Assembly: GCF_003945595.2 (NCBI RefSeq)
Contig: NW_024104765.1
Span: 620,001-684,000, forward strand
Direction of reading: 5' to 3'
Source of the DNA: Pipra filicauda
Taxonomy: Eukaryota > Chordata > Aves > Passeriformes > Pipridae
Length of the DNA: 64,000 bases
Below, in pieces: positions 36,151 through 48,700 of this stretch; position 1 is the first letter of the stretch, and the number at the start of each line of letters is the position of its first letter. Below the pieces are notes generated by a model, which saw nothing but the letters and a program-made list of their open reading frames with translations, was not told the origin of the DNA and did not search any database. The position numbers were made by a program, and so were the translations under genes.

Positions 36151-37429
36151 AGGGACAGGACAGAAGGGTCACAATGGAGAATCTTTTTGGAGGTATCTGT
36201 ATCCACTTGAATATTCTTCTGTCATGAGCCTGAATTAAGAACAGTTTTTCTGAGCTTCTTCTCTGCTGCTAACAAACATCCAGAAAACCTATTAGCAAAA
36301 TATGTCTATTGGCTCCTGTGTTTGCAGTTAACTTGAAAGTCGAATATCTTACTGCATTAGCTCAAGTGTCCAGAGCCCTGTTCTGGAGCTGAAAATCCCA
36401 ACTCTGTCTATTGTTCATGTTCTTATGAGCACGGTATTACCTGGAAGAACACCTGGGCTGTTAGTATGGAGCATAAGAAGTTGCAAAAAACTTGAAAGTG
36501 TGTGTGTGTGTTAAGAAATGAGTGTATGTGGGCTGTACAGCACTGGTTCAGCCCCTGCCTCTGGTGTGCACTTGAAGACAGAGTAGGTTCAGGCTCGTTC
36601 CCGCAACACACTCATACAGAAGAGAGTAGAGGACCTGCCAAAGCTGTTCGGATAAGCAGGGCTGGTTAAGCAACCCTGTGGAACCCAAGCAGATTAGCAG
36701 GAAGGCATTTAAAGGCAAAAGAGACAATGAAAGACTTCATTTTCCCACATTAAGTTTGGCCATAGACTGAGGTAGGGCTCGGACTTCATCCAAACAACTG
36801 AAAAAACATAAAGAGAGACCACTGCAGAATTTAATGGGGCAGCATGCTGCAAGACAAACCTTATAAACTGGCAGCCTAGTGTGTATTTACTTCATCTTAA
36901 AAGGTCCTGAGAAGGTAGTCAGGTTGTTTTACATGTTTTTCACTTTTAAAGCCTTCAGATGTTTATCTTTGTAGATAAATGGATAAAGATAAATTCCTTG
37001 TCTCATAAAAAGTTCATCAGGTGAATGATGTAGTTCTTTCAAAATGTCATCAGTCTTCCTGGTGCAAGTGGTATTCACAGCAGGTTCTCAGCCAGTGGAA
37101 GTCAAAATGCCAACTGCCTTTGAATAGCATAGGGGCAAGTCATGCATAATTGAATCTCTTGTTTTTACTGTTAAAGCACTGATTTTTTTCCAAACTGCCC
37201 ATGTGCTGCACTTGCTAATCTGAGGGGAAGACATTTGTAAGTCTCTAAGAAAGCTTTACAGGTTTTAAGTTTGCATGTTCACAGAGCACACATCCAAAAG
37301 AACCCACCAGATCATCTGGACTGATTTTGTGCCAGTAAGACACTCTTTCTTCCCTGTCTATCTATTACTGTTGTGCTGAGGCTGGTAACTCAGCTGAAGT
37401 CTGTGTGTAACAATACCTGCCAGAAAAGC

Positions 37430-37730
37430 ACCCAGTCATGCTCTGGAGTCATTGAAAGACTGGAAGTCCAGACCTTCCCTTGGAAATTTGTCTCAGAGGT
37501 ATATTGCCTTCCATGCTGAATAAGAATTTCTCTTTGTTCAAAATATGAACACATCTGCCTTCATCTTTCAGCCACTGGCTTCTGTTTCTGCTATAGGCAG
37601 CAGTTTTTTAGTGCTTCATATTTTTTATTCATGGAAAATATTTTCTTGACTATCACACACCAATCAATAATTTTTTTGGTCTTCTTTTATGACTAAGCTT
37701 CTTAAAGGTCTTCTCAAAACTTCTATCTCA
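37430..37730 (-). mobile_element. Ancient CR1-type LINE fragment, antisense
   Basis: CTTCATCTTTCAGCCACTGG and GACTAAGCTTCTTAAAGG follow the order of an old amniote CR1 3' region. It shares the CAGCCACTGGCT block with the fragment at 45380. Confidence 0.6.
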
Positions 37731-38832
37731 TGTTTGGGTATTTTTTGTTACTATTTTTGACAGCTTCTAATTTTTCAGCATTGTCTGGCTCAACCATGAA
37801 CCATGTATGCCCTGTGACACTAATGTCTGTGTTCAGCTGCTTGCTATGCCCCAAACTAAATACTTTACAGAGTCACATCTTTATCAAACACAGCTCTTCA
37901 TTCAGTAGATACAAACTACATTCCTTGTTCCTGAACCAACTTCTTCTTTGACCCTGGTAAATCATACAGGGGTAAGAGTTGTTCTTATATGTTCCTAATT
38001 GTTTCATATGCTTCTCTCAGCTTCACTCACTCCTTCATCTGTCTTCATGTCCTCCACCCATTACGTCTTCACTAGGATCGCAGCCACTATTCAGAGAAGA
38101 ATTGAAGATTTGTTAAACTGATGTGCAAAGGTACAAGTAAGAACACAGCCCTGAATCCTGTTGCATTTGAAGGGGATACCTGTGTCTGCATTTTACGTTA
38201 AACAGTTGAATGATAAAATAAGAGCACAGACTGCTGTTTCACCATTCGCAGCCTCTTAGCAGCAAGGCTGCATGAGGGCAGGTCCCTGGTTCCCTTCATG
38301 CCATATCTAGGAATCTCTCATTTCTACACATTCGTACAACTTGAGTAGAGAGAGTGGAGTGTGGGATGCAGGGAGAAATCCTGCATGCTAAACCCTAGCC
38401 TGGGAGCTGAGACACTTTCCTGAGAGACATATCTTTCTTTCTTTCAGCTGAAAAAATGGATCTGGGTCTTTGTTCCCTGCACAATTGAGAAGAACAGGAA
38501 GTTAGCTTACAGAGGACAGTCCATTAAATTGCAAGAAAAAGTGCTTTTGGGTGTTTTGTCACTGTCTCTTCTCTCTCTTTCTCCCTTTTCTCCTGACTCA
38601 TAAAATACTTCATGATGCAGACATCTTGGGGAGCTCTCCTCTGCCTCTGTCTGGGGCTAGAACAGATTCTTCACATTATATTTTGTTCTTAAGAGTGTGA
38701 AATTTAAATTCAACATTTTAACTAATGAAAAATCAACTTTTCTAGAAAGTTAGAGCACCATCTCTTTCTCTCTCTTTCTTTTTTCAGGACAAATAAAATG
38801 AATAATGATCCATGGCTATGTCCACCCCTGCC

Positions 38833-39062
38833 CAGCCTTTCTTTGTTTTCCTTTTCTTTTCCTTCCTTCCTTCCTTCCTTCCTTCTCCTTATCTCATTCT
38901 TCTTCTATCTCCTCCTTTCTTTGTCTTTCTTGTTTTTTTCTTTCTCCGTCTCTCCCCTTCCCTTTCCCCTTTCTCCTTTCTTTTTCTTTCTTCCTCCTTC
39001 CCCTTTTCCTTCCTTCATATGCTTCTCTGTTCCTCCCTCCCTCCCTCCCTATTTTGTTCCTT
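38833..39062. repeat. Polypyrimidine tract with (CCTT)n and (CCCT)n cores
   Basis: About 230 bp of plus-strand pyrimidines with a clean CCTT run near 38860-38885 and a CCCT run near 39030-39050. It is broken by scattered purines. Overlapping Ser/Phe/Leu/Pro-rich ORFs here are artefacts of the tract. Confidence 0.93.
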
Positions 39063-42000
39063 TCCAAAGCTATTGACTCCGAGTAAAAAGAGGAAGTTTT
39101 TTAAATTAAAATTGGGATAGTGAAAAGGACAAAATCCTGCCACCTCTCAGTCTCAGTTCTGAGGATTCCAGGATTGTCAAAAATAGTTTCTGAAAGCACA
39201 GAATTAGCTTGGAAGTTTGGGTCAGTTCTCATAGATAGCAGGGAAAAGTCAGGTCATGATGACTAAAACTGTTCCATAACAATAATCTCAAAGAATAATC
39301 AAAGTATAACTCTTTGCTTTGAAAACCACAGCTGAGCTCCTGGGCTGTGTTTTGAGACCTGCATGCTTCTGGATGCTGGCAGCATGGGAGCTGGAGGAGG
39401 GCTCAGGTCAAGCTAGAGGGAACCAGGCAGCATCTGCTACTCCTGTGGGATCTGCAACATCTCCTGGCTGCTATTTGCCCTCAGGCCAGTGATGGACTTC
39501 ACTCAAAATACAAAGAAGGGGCTTGTACCAGGGTCAGCATTAATGCAGGGGGAAGCACTTGAGAAAAGCCCTTGAGCTTGAGGCTGCTGAGTCCCTGGTG
39601 CCCATGGGGGCAAAACCTTGTTGTTTATAAGGTTTGAGTCTGAACTATTTCCTGATCCCAACGAAGGTACCGGAAGACTGTGCTGAGCTTTGGTGGCTGG
39701 GAGGACCCTGGCAGCAGAGAGAGTGCAGTAGGGTAGGATCAGTGCCAGCCTGTAGCTGGGCACATTAATGCCTGTGCCAAGCCTGTGCTGACCAGTGCCT
39801 GGTGAGGTGGGGGTCAGTAATCCACACAGGTGCCTTTAAAATCCCCTTTGCCTGGCCAATAATCTGCATTGGCACTAATTCACACATATTTGGCCCCCAT
39901 ATGCTGCTCTTAGCACTGAGCTTTGCAGGACACAGCCACAAACCAGGCATCCTCCCTCCTCGGTCATCCTCCCACCCCATGCTAAGGATGAGCCTGGGGA
40001 AGGAAAAGGTTTCCTTCCACCACTCTTTGGGCTCATGGGTGTTACCCCCTCACCTCAGGAGTTCCTACGGCCAGTCAGATCATCATCTTGTACCTTCAAT
40101 GATCTCTCCCTGCAGCAGGGCATGCTGAGAGCTTCAAGTAACCAATGGCCCTGGTGAGCTAGTGGGTGCCGAGGAGTGTGGGGTGAATTCATGATGTTTT
40201 CCTCCTGCATTTCGTAGTCAGCTCATGGGAATTACTGCACTTCAGAAGACGGCAGCTGTGTTGCAGCAGCACCAATGAGCTACATGATTTAAATTCTGTC
40301 AGAATAAACACTTGTCAGATAGCTCACACTAATCAATAAATGTCATCTAATAACAAAAGAATCTGTCATCAGCCATGAACTCCATCCATGACATTCATCT
40401 TGGATTTACAAAAAACCTTGTGGGACCAGCAGTTGGGCTTGTTACATTTCTTGTGAACTACAGCTCTGAAATTCTTGTCTCACCTCTCTCTGTGTGTCAA
40501 GGCAACTAATTTTTTTTCAAATTTCAGAGTAGGTCAGTCTGCATATACCAAGCAATAAAGATTATGCCTATAGAGTCACATGGCAGGAAATGTAATGCTA
40601 ACTTGATCCTGACTGTGCTTTTTATCCTTAACAAGAAAAAAATCAGGAACTAAGGAGTGTGTTCGATTTAATTTGGAATTTCCGGGCCCCTTGCTGTTTG
40701 TTGTCTTGAAGATAACACCATCTAAACATCCACCATCTTAAAAATTTAATTTCCTTTTTCTATTTCCTAGTTTGTACTGCTCAGGCTTTCAGGTTTCTAT
40801 TGTGGCTCCTCTTGAAGAAAAGAATTTTATAATTCTGATGTGTTTTTACACTGTATTTGCATTCCTCTTGCTCTTTTCCACTTTTCTCCTGAGTGAAAGC
40901 TCTCTGTTCCTGCACACTTAGTCAGCCTGTGGTGCTAGAGGATAGGCACAGAAAGGAGAATTACTGCCAGACCTTTTGTATTTTCCTTTTCATTCTTCAG
41001 TCTACGTCACTAAAGTCAACTGTTGCCCAACAGGGCATGTCAGCAGACCCTACATGGGGCGTCTTTGATCTCAGTGTCCAATGTGCTCTACAAGAGCAAG
41101 AGGTTCTCATTCCAAAAATAAACCCCATCTTGTCATTACATCTAGAGACCAATAGGCACAGCACAGGTGCTCTCCTGTGATGTGACTGAGCTCACCTGTG
41201 TGAGCTCCTGCCACCTTAGTGGAGGAAGGACATCTGTCAGGATTTTGCCACAGTTGTGTCCTTGCTGCCCTTGCTATCTGAGGGCTGGCAGTCACACATG
41301 GGCCAGGGAGTTGACTTCCTATCTCACAATGAATCCTCTGCAAAGAAAGACCATCCAATTCAGAGGGATTGCCTCATCAAGATCTCTTTGAAGCTTTGGA
41401 GGTTACCCTTGCTCGGTCAAAATACAGAGTCCACAGATAGACATTCTTTTTATTGACGCTAAAAGGACATCACCTTCTTTTAGTGTGGCCTGGCAAGTGG
41501 CACTTCTGCAGAGAAGGAAATAAAGCCATATAACAGAGAATCTTTTGCTAGTTCTAGCCAGGCAGACTGCTTCCTACTTAAAATCTAAAACAAATTAAAT
41601 TTCTTGATATATTTGGAAATTATTTTTTTAATAATGGGTCGGTATTCTTGTTTATTATTTATGTGCACATAGTTCTGGTAGCAATTAACATCTTAATGAA
41701 ATCTTTGTATAGAATATTTTTTAAAATGAAAACATGATTGTGAATATGATTTGCTGCTCCTAGCAAACCAAGCATAATTAGATCCAGTTTAATAATGTGG
41801 AAACTATTAACATATGAAGAATGTACTCTGAAAACATTCTTGTGATGACACAGGTTCATCAGAAGAAGCTGAACTTACTTTTCCCAAGGTCCTGCAACAC
41901 AGATGAGAGGCTGTTGCAGTTACATCACGGTGATCCCACTGGTGACATTCTCAGGCATTTATTTGCAGAAAGCCTGTGTACTGTGAACCTTTATTTACCT

Positions 42001-42281
42001 TTTCTCACCAGAGGATTTTACCCCTTGAGCAAGGGATAAAGCCTCTTTCAACTTTAGATTTCAGGAAACTCAAAACTCAATGAGAAATTAAGGTCTTGTT
42101 TGGTTTGGGGATTTTGCCTTATTATATCCATTGGTGACAGCCACTGATGGGGCTTTGTCAGCATTGTCCCCAAGTGCCCACAGACAAAGCTGCTATTTGC
42201 ATTGATGGAGATTAGCTGGCTACCAAACAGCAGTAAATTGCACAAATGCAAATCAGAGCTTGCTGTGCCTTGCTGACATAT

Positions 42282-42359
42282 GTCCCTGCCCATGGCAAGG
42301 GGTTGAACTAGGTCATCTTTAGGGTCCCTTCCAACTCAAACCATTCTATGATTCTGTGA
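42282..42359 (+). mobile_element. Short CR1 3' end
   Basis: CCCTGCCCATGGCAAGG, then AGGGTCCCTTCCAACTC and a tail of CATTCTATGATTCTGTGA: the last roughly 78 bp of a CR1, heavily 5'-truncated. Confidence 0.85.
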
Positions 42360-42547
42360 CTTGCATAAAAGGTTTTGTCAGTGTCAATGTATTGGCTCTG
42401 CAAGTGGAGCATTTCTCCAGGGCAACTAAAGGCTAGTGGCTAGCACACATTTGGATGTGACATATCACACCTAAAGCAAAGCAGTAGAGAGAACAGTCAA
42501 GCTGTGAAATGTGCTTCAGGGTGGCTTGACTCACACATGGGCTTTTG

Positions 42548-42583
42548 TTTGATTTTTTTTTTCCTTTTTTCTTTTTTTTTTTT
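42548..42583. repeat. T-rich homopolymeric tract
   Basis: Runs of T broken by CC and C, in two blocks. Simple low-complexity sequence with no linked element seen. Confidence 0.85.
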
Positions 42584-45379
42584 CAATATGAAATAATCAT
42601 CTTGTTCAGCTCAAACTCACACTGGGCAGACCAGGAGAGAACTGAGATGGGAATCCTCTCTGGATGCCCTAGATGCTTAGAGGCCAATGGAGGCACTTAT
42701 ACAGGCTTTGGCCAAGGTTAAATCCGTATGGGTTTTCTCTTGTTGAGATCCATTTTGCCATGGCCTTACAACTATTTATACATCAGGACTCACATTTTCC
42801 ACTGTGGTTGTATGCTACCATTTTTCCACACCTAATTAAACCCAGAAATGCATCTTTAGTGTTCTAGCAGTGACAGAACCACCCAATAATCTTTAGCACT
42901 TATGTACATATGAAATGATGCATACAACATCAAAGCTGTGTACACACATTAAATAATTCATCCTTAGAATAACCACTGGAGGCAGGGAGGAGAGGCGTTG
43001 GCTAAATAGCTCACCCCTGTTGTTGCAGCAAGTCACTGGCAGAGTCAGGGTTAAGTGCTGCAAGGTCTTGGTGCCGAGTTTTGTGCTTCATCTATTAGCT
43101 CCCACTTCTCTGCGGTGAATGTATGTAGCAGCTCATATGTTATTTGGAACATTTCCTACTCCAAGACATTCTTCTGTGGGAAGCAGCTAAGAGTGCACAT
43201 GAACAGAATATTCCATAAAAATAAACTAGCAGTCCCCAGATTGGAGCAACTGGTGTTGTTGAGGAGAAGCAATGCTACACAGATAAGTGATGCTGCTTGA
43301 TGTGCTCATGACACTAACACCCACGAATGTGTTGTGACACCGGGAGGCCACACACCCACATGCTCCAGCGGTGGGCAGGGGCATCCATGTGCCAGAGCAT
43401 CAGAGAGCATGATGCAGAGGAGGGCTGGGTGCTGGGCAATGGAAAAAGACCAAAACAAGATGAGCGTTGCAACTGTATCAGTGGCTTTCTGCTCTGCCAT
43501 GCTCATGACCAAAGAGTACAGCTCTACCTTGGTCACCCTCCTACTCACCATCATGATTAAATTCAATCAGCCATCACCAGAATTAACATAAAAAACAACC
43601 CCAAACCCTTTTCAAAACATGAGACTAGTGGGGGCCCCTTTCCTCCTCCCTCAGCCTTCAGCCAAAGTGAGCAAACGGAGCACTACGGGAAAATTGAATT
43701 TCTCTGCAGACATCCTGTAGCTTTATGATCAGGATGCATCCTCTTGCATGATATTATTTGTACGGTTCAGCTGTGTGTCATGTGCATTGGCTTTTGTTTG
43801 TCTCTTCCTGTAAGCGGTGAGGTGTACGACATCTCTGAAAAGCCCATCTGCAGAAGGCAGCTTTCTGAGGCTGGTAGAGACAGTATCCAATGCTCTGGGA
43901 AAGAGCCAGCTCAGATGCAATAATAATTTGATGTTTCACCGGCCAAGGATGATAACTCTTGCTATCCTCCTGGCAATTTGCAGCGATATGGCTCTTCACA
44001 TTGTGTGTTTCTGACAGACGCAGCTATTTTTCCAAGAAGCCTTTGGACTTCAGACATTATAAATGTTTTGTTGTTGTATTTTAATCTAGGTTGCCATTTG
44101 GTATAGTTATCTTTCTGCTCAATACAAGTTTACTTGTGAAGTTTATTTTGCCCCTTTTTATGATGGCACTGAGTCCTCATATTCTTTTAAAAGCCAATTT
44201 ATCTTCAAAGAAAACACCCTAAAATTCCAGTACATATTTCAGAGCTTTGCACAACATATGAGAGGCTCTGGAGAGACCTAAATAACAGGGATGATTTTCT
44301 ATATAGATATGTTTGGACATTCCTTTATAGAGCATGTGGAAATATATTCCATTTTCAAATAGATATGCCCTCCTCCTGTAACATGAGTCAAGAGGAGAAA
44401 GCCCACACAGTTGTTTTGGTTACTTAGGAACTTCCATGCCTGATTAATCAGTTTCTCTCCTCTGCTTCAAGGAACCTAATTGAACTTGTCATTTTATACC
44501 TCTAAAATATACTCAGAGATTCAAAAAATTCTGGCATTTCTAATATTTATTTTCCACACTGCAGTTGCCAAATGAAACTCCCTTGGGGATAATACAGATT
44601 GGCTTTCATATTAGCTGAAGTCATCCTGTACATTTTCTGGTCCTTGCCTATGGGGGCAAGGGAGCATCTTTTGGTGCAGTTTGGAAGAACTGAATGCATT
44701 TCTGTACCATGGTGCCTCTACCATAGATTCTTCTGTATCACCAGTGCACCTCCTCTTGCTCCCACAATATCTTTTTCCTCCAGCATCTTCCAATTACAGT
44801 ATTCCTTCCATTATCATTAAATTTAATATAATCCATCAAATAGTCCCAGAGGGGATATCCTTCACTTTGGATTTGTCTGTTAATAGACACACGGTAGCAG
44901 ATGATCTCTCACTCTCTCTTTTTTTTCTGTGAGATTATTAATTACTACTGCAATTTTATCGCAGAAACCTGACAGTCTCCAAACATAGTCTCATATCTTC
45001 CCGTTTCATTTGAATCTCTCCGGTGGAAATTACTGCCTCACAGTCCTGGTTGCTATAGGTGCCCATTGCATTCCAACATAATTCCTTAAAAAACAGAAAT
45101 AAATTATGTTATGGGTGTGTTTCTTCATCCTTAGCTCCCCATTCATTGTTGGATTCTATTGTCTTCAGTGCATTTATACACTCATTTTTCACAGGTTTAT
45201 AAATGTTGTAGTCAGAGCCTTGGATCAAATTCTCAGCTATAGGCACAAGGCTCCCATCTAGATGAATAGCTTCTTGGGTTTAAGGCCAGAAAGAAATATT
45301 AAAGCATCTGTTCTTATTCCTGTATATCACAGGCCATTACATCTCACACAATTACGCATGTATTGAACCTAATAGCTTC

Positions 45380-45770
45380 TTTGGCTAAAGTACATCTTCT
45401 AGAAAGGCATTCAGCCATGATTTGAAACTCTCTGGAGATAAGAATCCACAGTCTCCCTTGAGGATTTGTTCCAGTAGTTAATTAACCCCAGTCTTAAAAA
45501 TATATGCCTTATTTCCCATTTTAATTTGTCTGACTTCAGCTTCCAGCCACTGGCTCTTGCTATGCATTTTTCTGCTGGTTAAAGAGCCTTTTAGTAGCTG
45601 GTATTTCCAGCTACTAAATACTTCACATACTACAGGACAGTCATCTTTCAGGCCCCTCTTTGATAAAAATCCAAATGTTACAAGCTAGGTCTCTATAGAA
45701 AAATGGATTATCAAGCCATTAAATAATTTCTAGGATTTTTTTGGAACCTTTTCCAATTTTCCCTTGCAAG
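45380..45770 (-). mobile_element. Ancient CR1-type LINE fragment, antisense
   Basis: The successive blocks TTGTTCCAGTAGTTAATTA, TATGCCTTATTTCCCATTTT and CTTCAGCTTCCAGCCACTGG, then TTAAAGAGCC, reproduce the order of an old amniote CR1 3' region in reverse. No flanking duplication is visible. Confidence 0.75.
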
Positions 45771-48700
45771 AAATAACATTCATGTGCCTGGTCATGATCT
45801 GCAGCAGGAAACCCTGCTATCTTCTCCTCAGTCCATTTAGAATATAGTCCAGGTGCCATCAAGACATGGTCATGCATAAACATAAACCTAGGTCCAGTCC
45901 TGGGACATGATAAGCTTTCTCAGTCAGTCCAGCACCGCCTGAAAACTAAGTCTTGTCCTGCTCAGGACAGTAACACAGTCTTTATCCAGATGCACATCCT
46001 CCCTCCCACTCTCCCAGCTCATCATGAGATTGGCAAGAAGGGCCATGCTGCTGTGTGTTCCTTTGGCTGAGCTGAGCTGACAGCATGTCTCTCCATGGAC
46101 CAGGTACGCACCAGGGGCCTCACCCTCCCTGCTGCAAGCAAGCCTACTCTAATGGGGTACAAAGCATGGGGTGATGGATGAGCAACCAGACCATGGTGTG
46201 GTAGAAGGGCTTCCTGGGCATGGTCCATCAGGCATCTATCATGGTGAATCTCTTTTGGTTTTTTTGCATTGCATTTTCCTCTCCCAAGAACTGGCAACTT
46301 CTCTGCAAATAATGGTACTTTCAGAGAAGAAGCTTTTGAGTGGCCATTCCCATCTGGTGCTCGGGCAAGGTAGAAGCAGCTACTGAACAAGTGCACTGAT
46401 GCACCTAGCTTGTCAAGGCCTAATGTTTATTTTTATTAGCAATAAGTAGTCCTGAGTGTCTCTGAATGTTTATTCTAGATAATGAACGCTTTGCTTCAAA
46501 AAACAAACAGCAAATAGCTTTAAGGAAGTTTCATGACCAAACTGGGAAGTGCCATTGGTTTTGCAGCCTGTAGACCCTGAGGAGAAGCAAGGACTGGAAG
46601 CACTTTGCATCAGGCTCAGGTTGCCTCAGTTCCACCTGTGTTCAGTTAAATCCTGGCCAGCTAGTGATACCCATCATCATGCCTGCTGCCAAACACAGTG
46701 CAGCTGTGGCAAGAGGTTAGACTCACCTGTATTCTAAGATGAAGGGTAGATGACTGAGGCAGCCCACCTATTCAGCCCAGGATCAGGGTGCCCCATCAGA
46801 GCTCCTATTTGGGTGCATATAAACCTTTATGCTCCATAATGGAGGTACTAATGGTGGTTGCTAAAGATTTTAAGTGCCTTTAGAAATTAGATGCTGCCAA
46901 ACCATGATGAATTAATGAGGCTTAGGGTGCCTGGCATATGGTGGGATTTAGATCTGCTTATGGCTCGTGGCAGTACAGGACAAGGAAAGCATCAGGAAGA
47001 GTTGCCTGCGCAGGGATGCACAGGCTGTCCTTGCTGTGCAGTGTTTCATGGCATTATCTTCTAGCATTCACGCAGCGATGGCAACTGATTCTGGGCAGCT
47101 TCCTTCCACCTGTGCCAGCCAGCACTGAGAAAGTGCTTTGACTCTGCTCTTTGAGCTTCGTTAGCAGATTCCAGCCAGGAAATCAAAGGCAGTAAACACA
47201 TTCAGACTTCCAAAACAAATTTAGACACTCTGAGGAACACTGGAAAAGGTTGTTTGCAGGCTGCTGAAGACAGTGGGGAAGGAGGAGGCAATGCTGAGTG
47301 CTCTGCAAGACCTGTCTCTGGCTGACAAGCCATCAGCCTCAAGGTTTCTTTTTAATCTTGTAATCACACTAGAGGGGTTGAGATTTGGCTGTCACGGCCA
47401 AGTCTCCCTTGGATCCCTCAGCTCATGGATTTATTAGAAATATCTGTGCTAAGTGATAGTCCTTAGATCTTGCTCTTCTGCATAGCTCATGGCCACACTG
47501 TAAGGTCCTCCCTTTGGGCATGTGGAGAGGGAAAGATGAGGCAGGAAAGAAGCTTTCTTTAATGTTGAAACATTTTGTTTTTCAAGGAGGGGGGGATAGC
47601 TATTTATTTACTTTTGATGGAGCCAGGACAAACCATTTGTTTGATGGATTAGGCAGTTAGTTTTAATTTGTCAGGTTGCCTAGGGTACAGGACAGGCAGG
47701 TTAGCTTGAGCAATTGTCTCTATACAAATGGAAAGAATAATGTCCAGAAAAGGCAGCATTAAGGTTCTACTCTGTTGTCTTCAGACTGTTCCACAACACT
47801 TACCCTTTAAATCCCAGTCAAGTCTCTTGAGGAGACCTGGGTTAGCAGTGAGAAGTAAAGGCTTGTGTGGTCTTTTAGCTACAGACTAAATACTGCTTTA
47901 ATAATATAGTCTTTGACATACTCAATGCTTGGGGTTTTGCCCTCATAGGAATATAGGCTGGTGATTTTTTTTTTTTTTTGGTGCTGTTGCTAATACCTCA
48001 AGCCTCTATTATCTCTATTATCATGAGTTACCAGGTGTAACTGTAATATATGTAAAAACAGACCATTAACTCAGTGACTTGCAAAGGACAATATTATGAA
48101 TCTAATCCTCCTTGGCCAGAGAGCTTACACGTTACTGACAGTGTGTGACTCATTTGGTTCCCAGTTTAGGTTAGGATGGCTCAAGGTACACAAGGTACAC
48201 ACACGTGTTGATGTGAGAAGTCGTATGGTCTGGACTGCCAGGGATGATGATGATGACTACCAGCTTCCCATGTGAGTCTTTGCACCTCAGGGAAAATATG
48301 GGGTACTTTATCCTGCTCTAAAAGGATACAGTTGCAATTACTTTTGGGGAGTAAACATAGCCACAATTCAGCAGTGACTGACTGATGCATGTTTGGCCTC
48401 TATTTCTCTGCTTGTGAATGTGGTAGAGCTCTTCTAATTTACAGCAGCTTTTCCTCCTGATTTATTTACCAATCCAGCCTCTAGAGAAGATTGATTTTTT
48501 TTAATACAGAACTAGGCAGTTTCTTATTTTAACAATACAGGCCTGTATAATCACAGTTTGACTTGTTTTTCTCTAAGAGTGAACATTTCCCAAGTGCTCA
48601 TGTTGTCGTTGTTAGGGATTCGTTTAAATGTGAGAAGCAAAAAGGCACCAAGTGTTCATGCTGCTGAAAAGGTTGTGGTGGTTGTCATGCCTGAGTGCTG

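Noticed and set aside
38798..39120. Three overlapping Ser/Phe/Leu-rich ORFs
   Set aside because: Artefacts of the polypyrimidine tract, open in all three frames.
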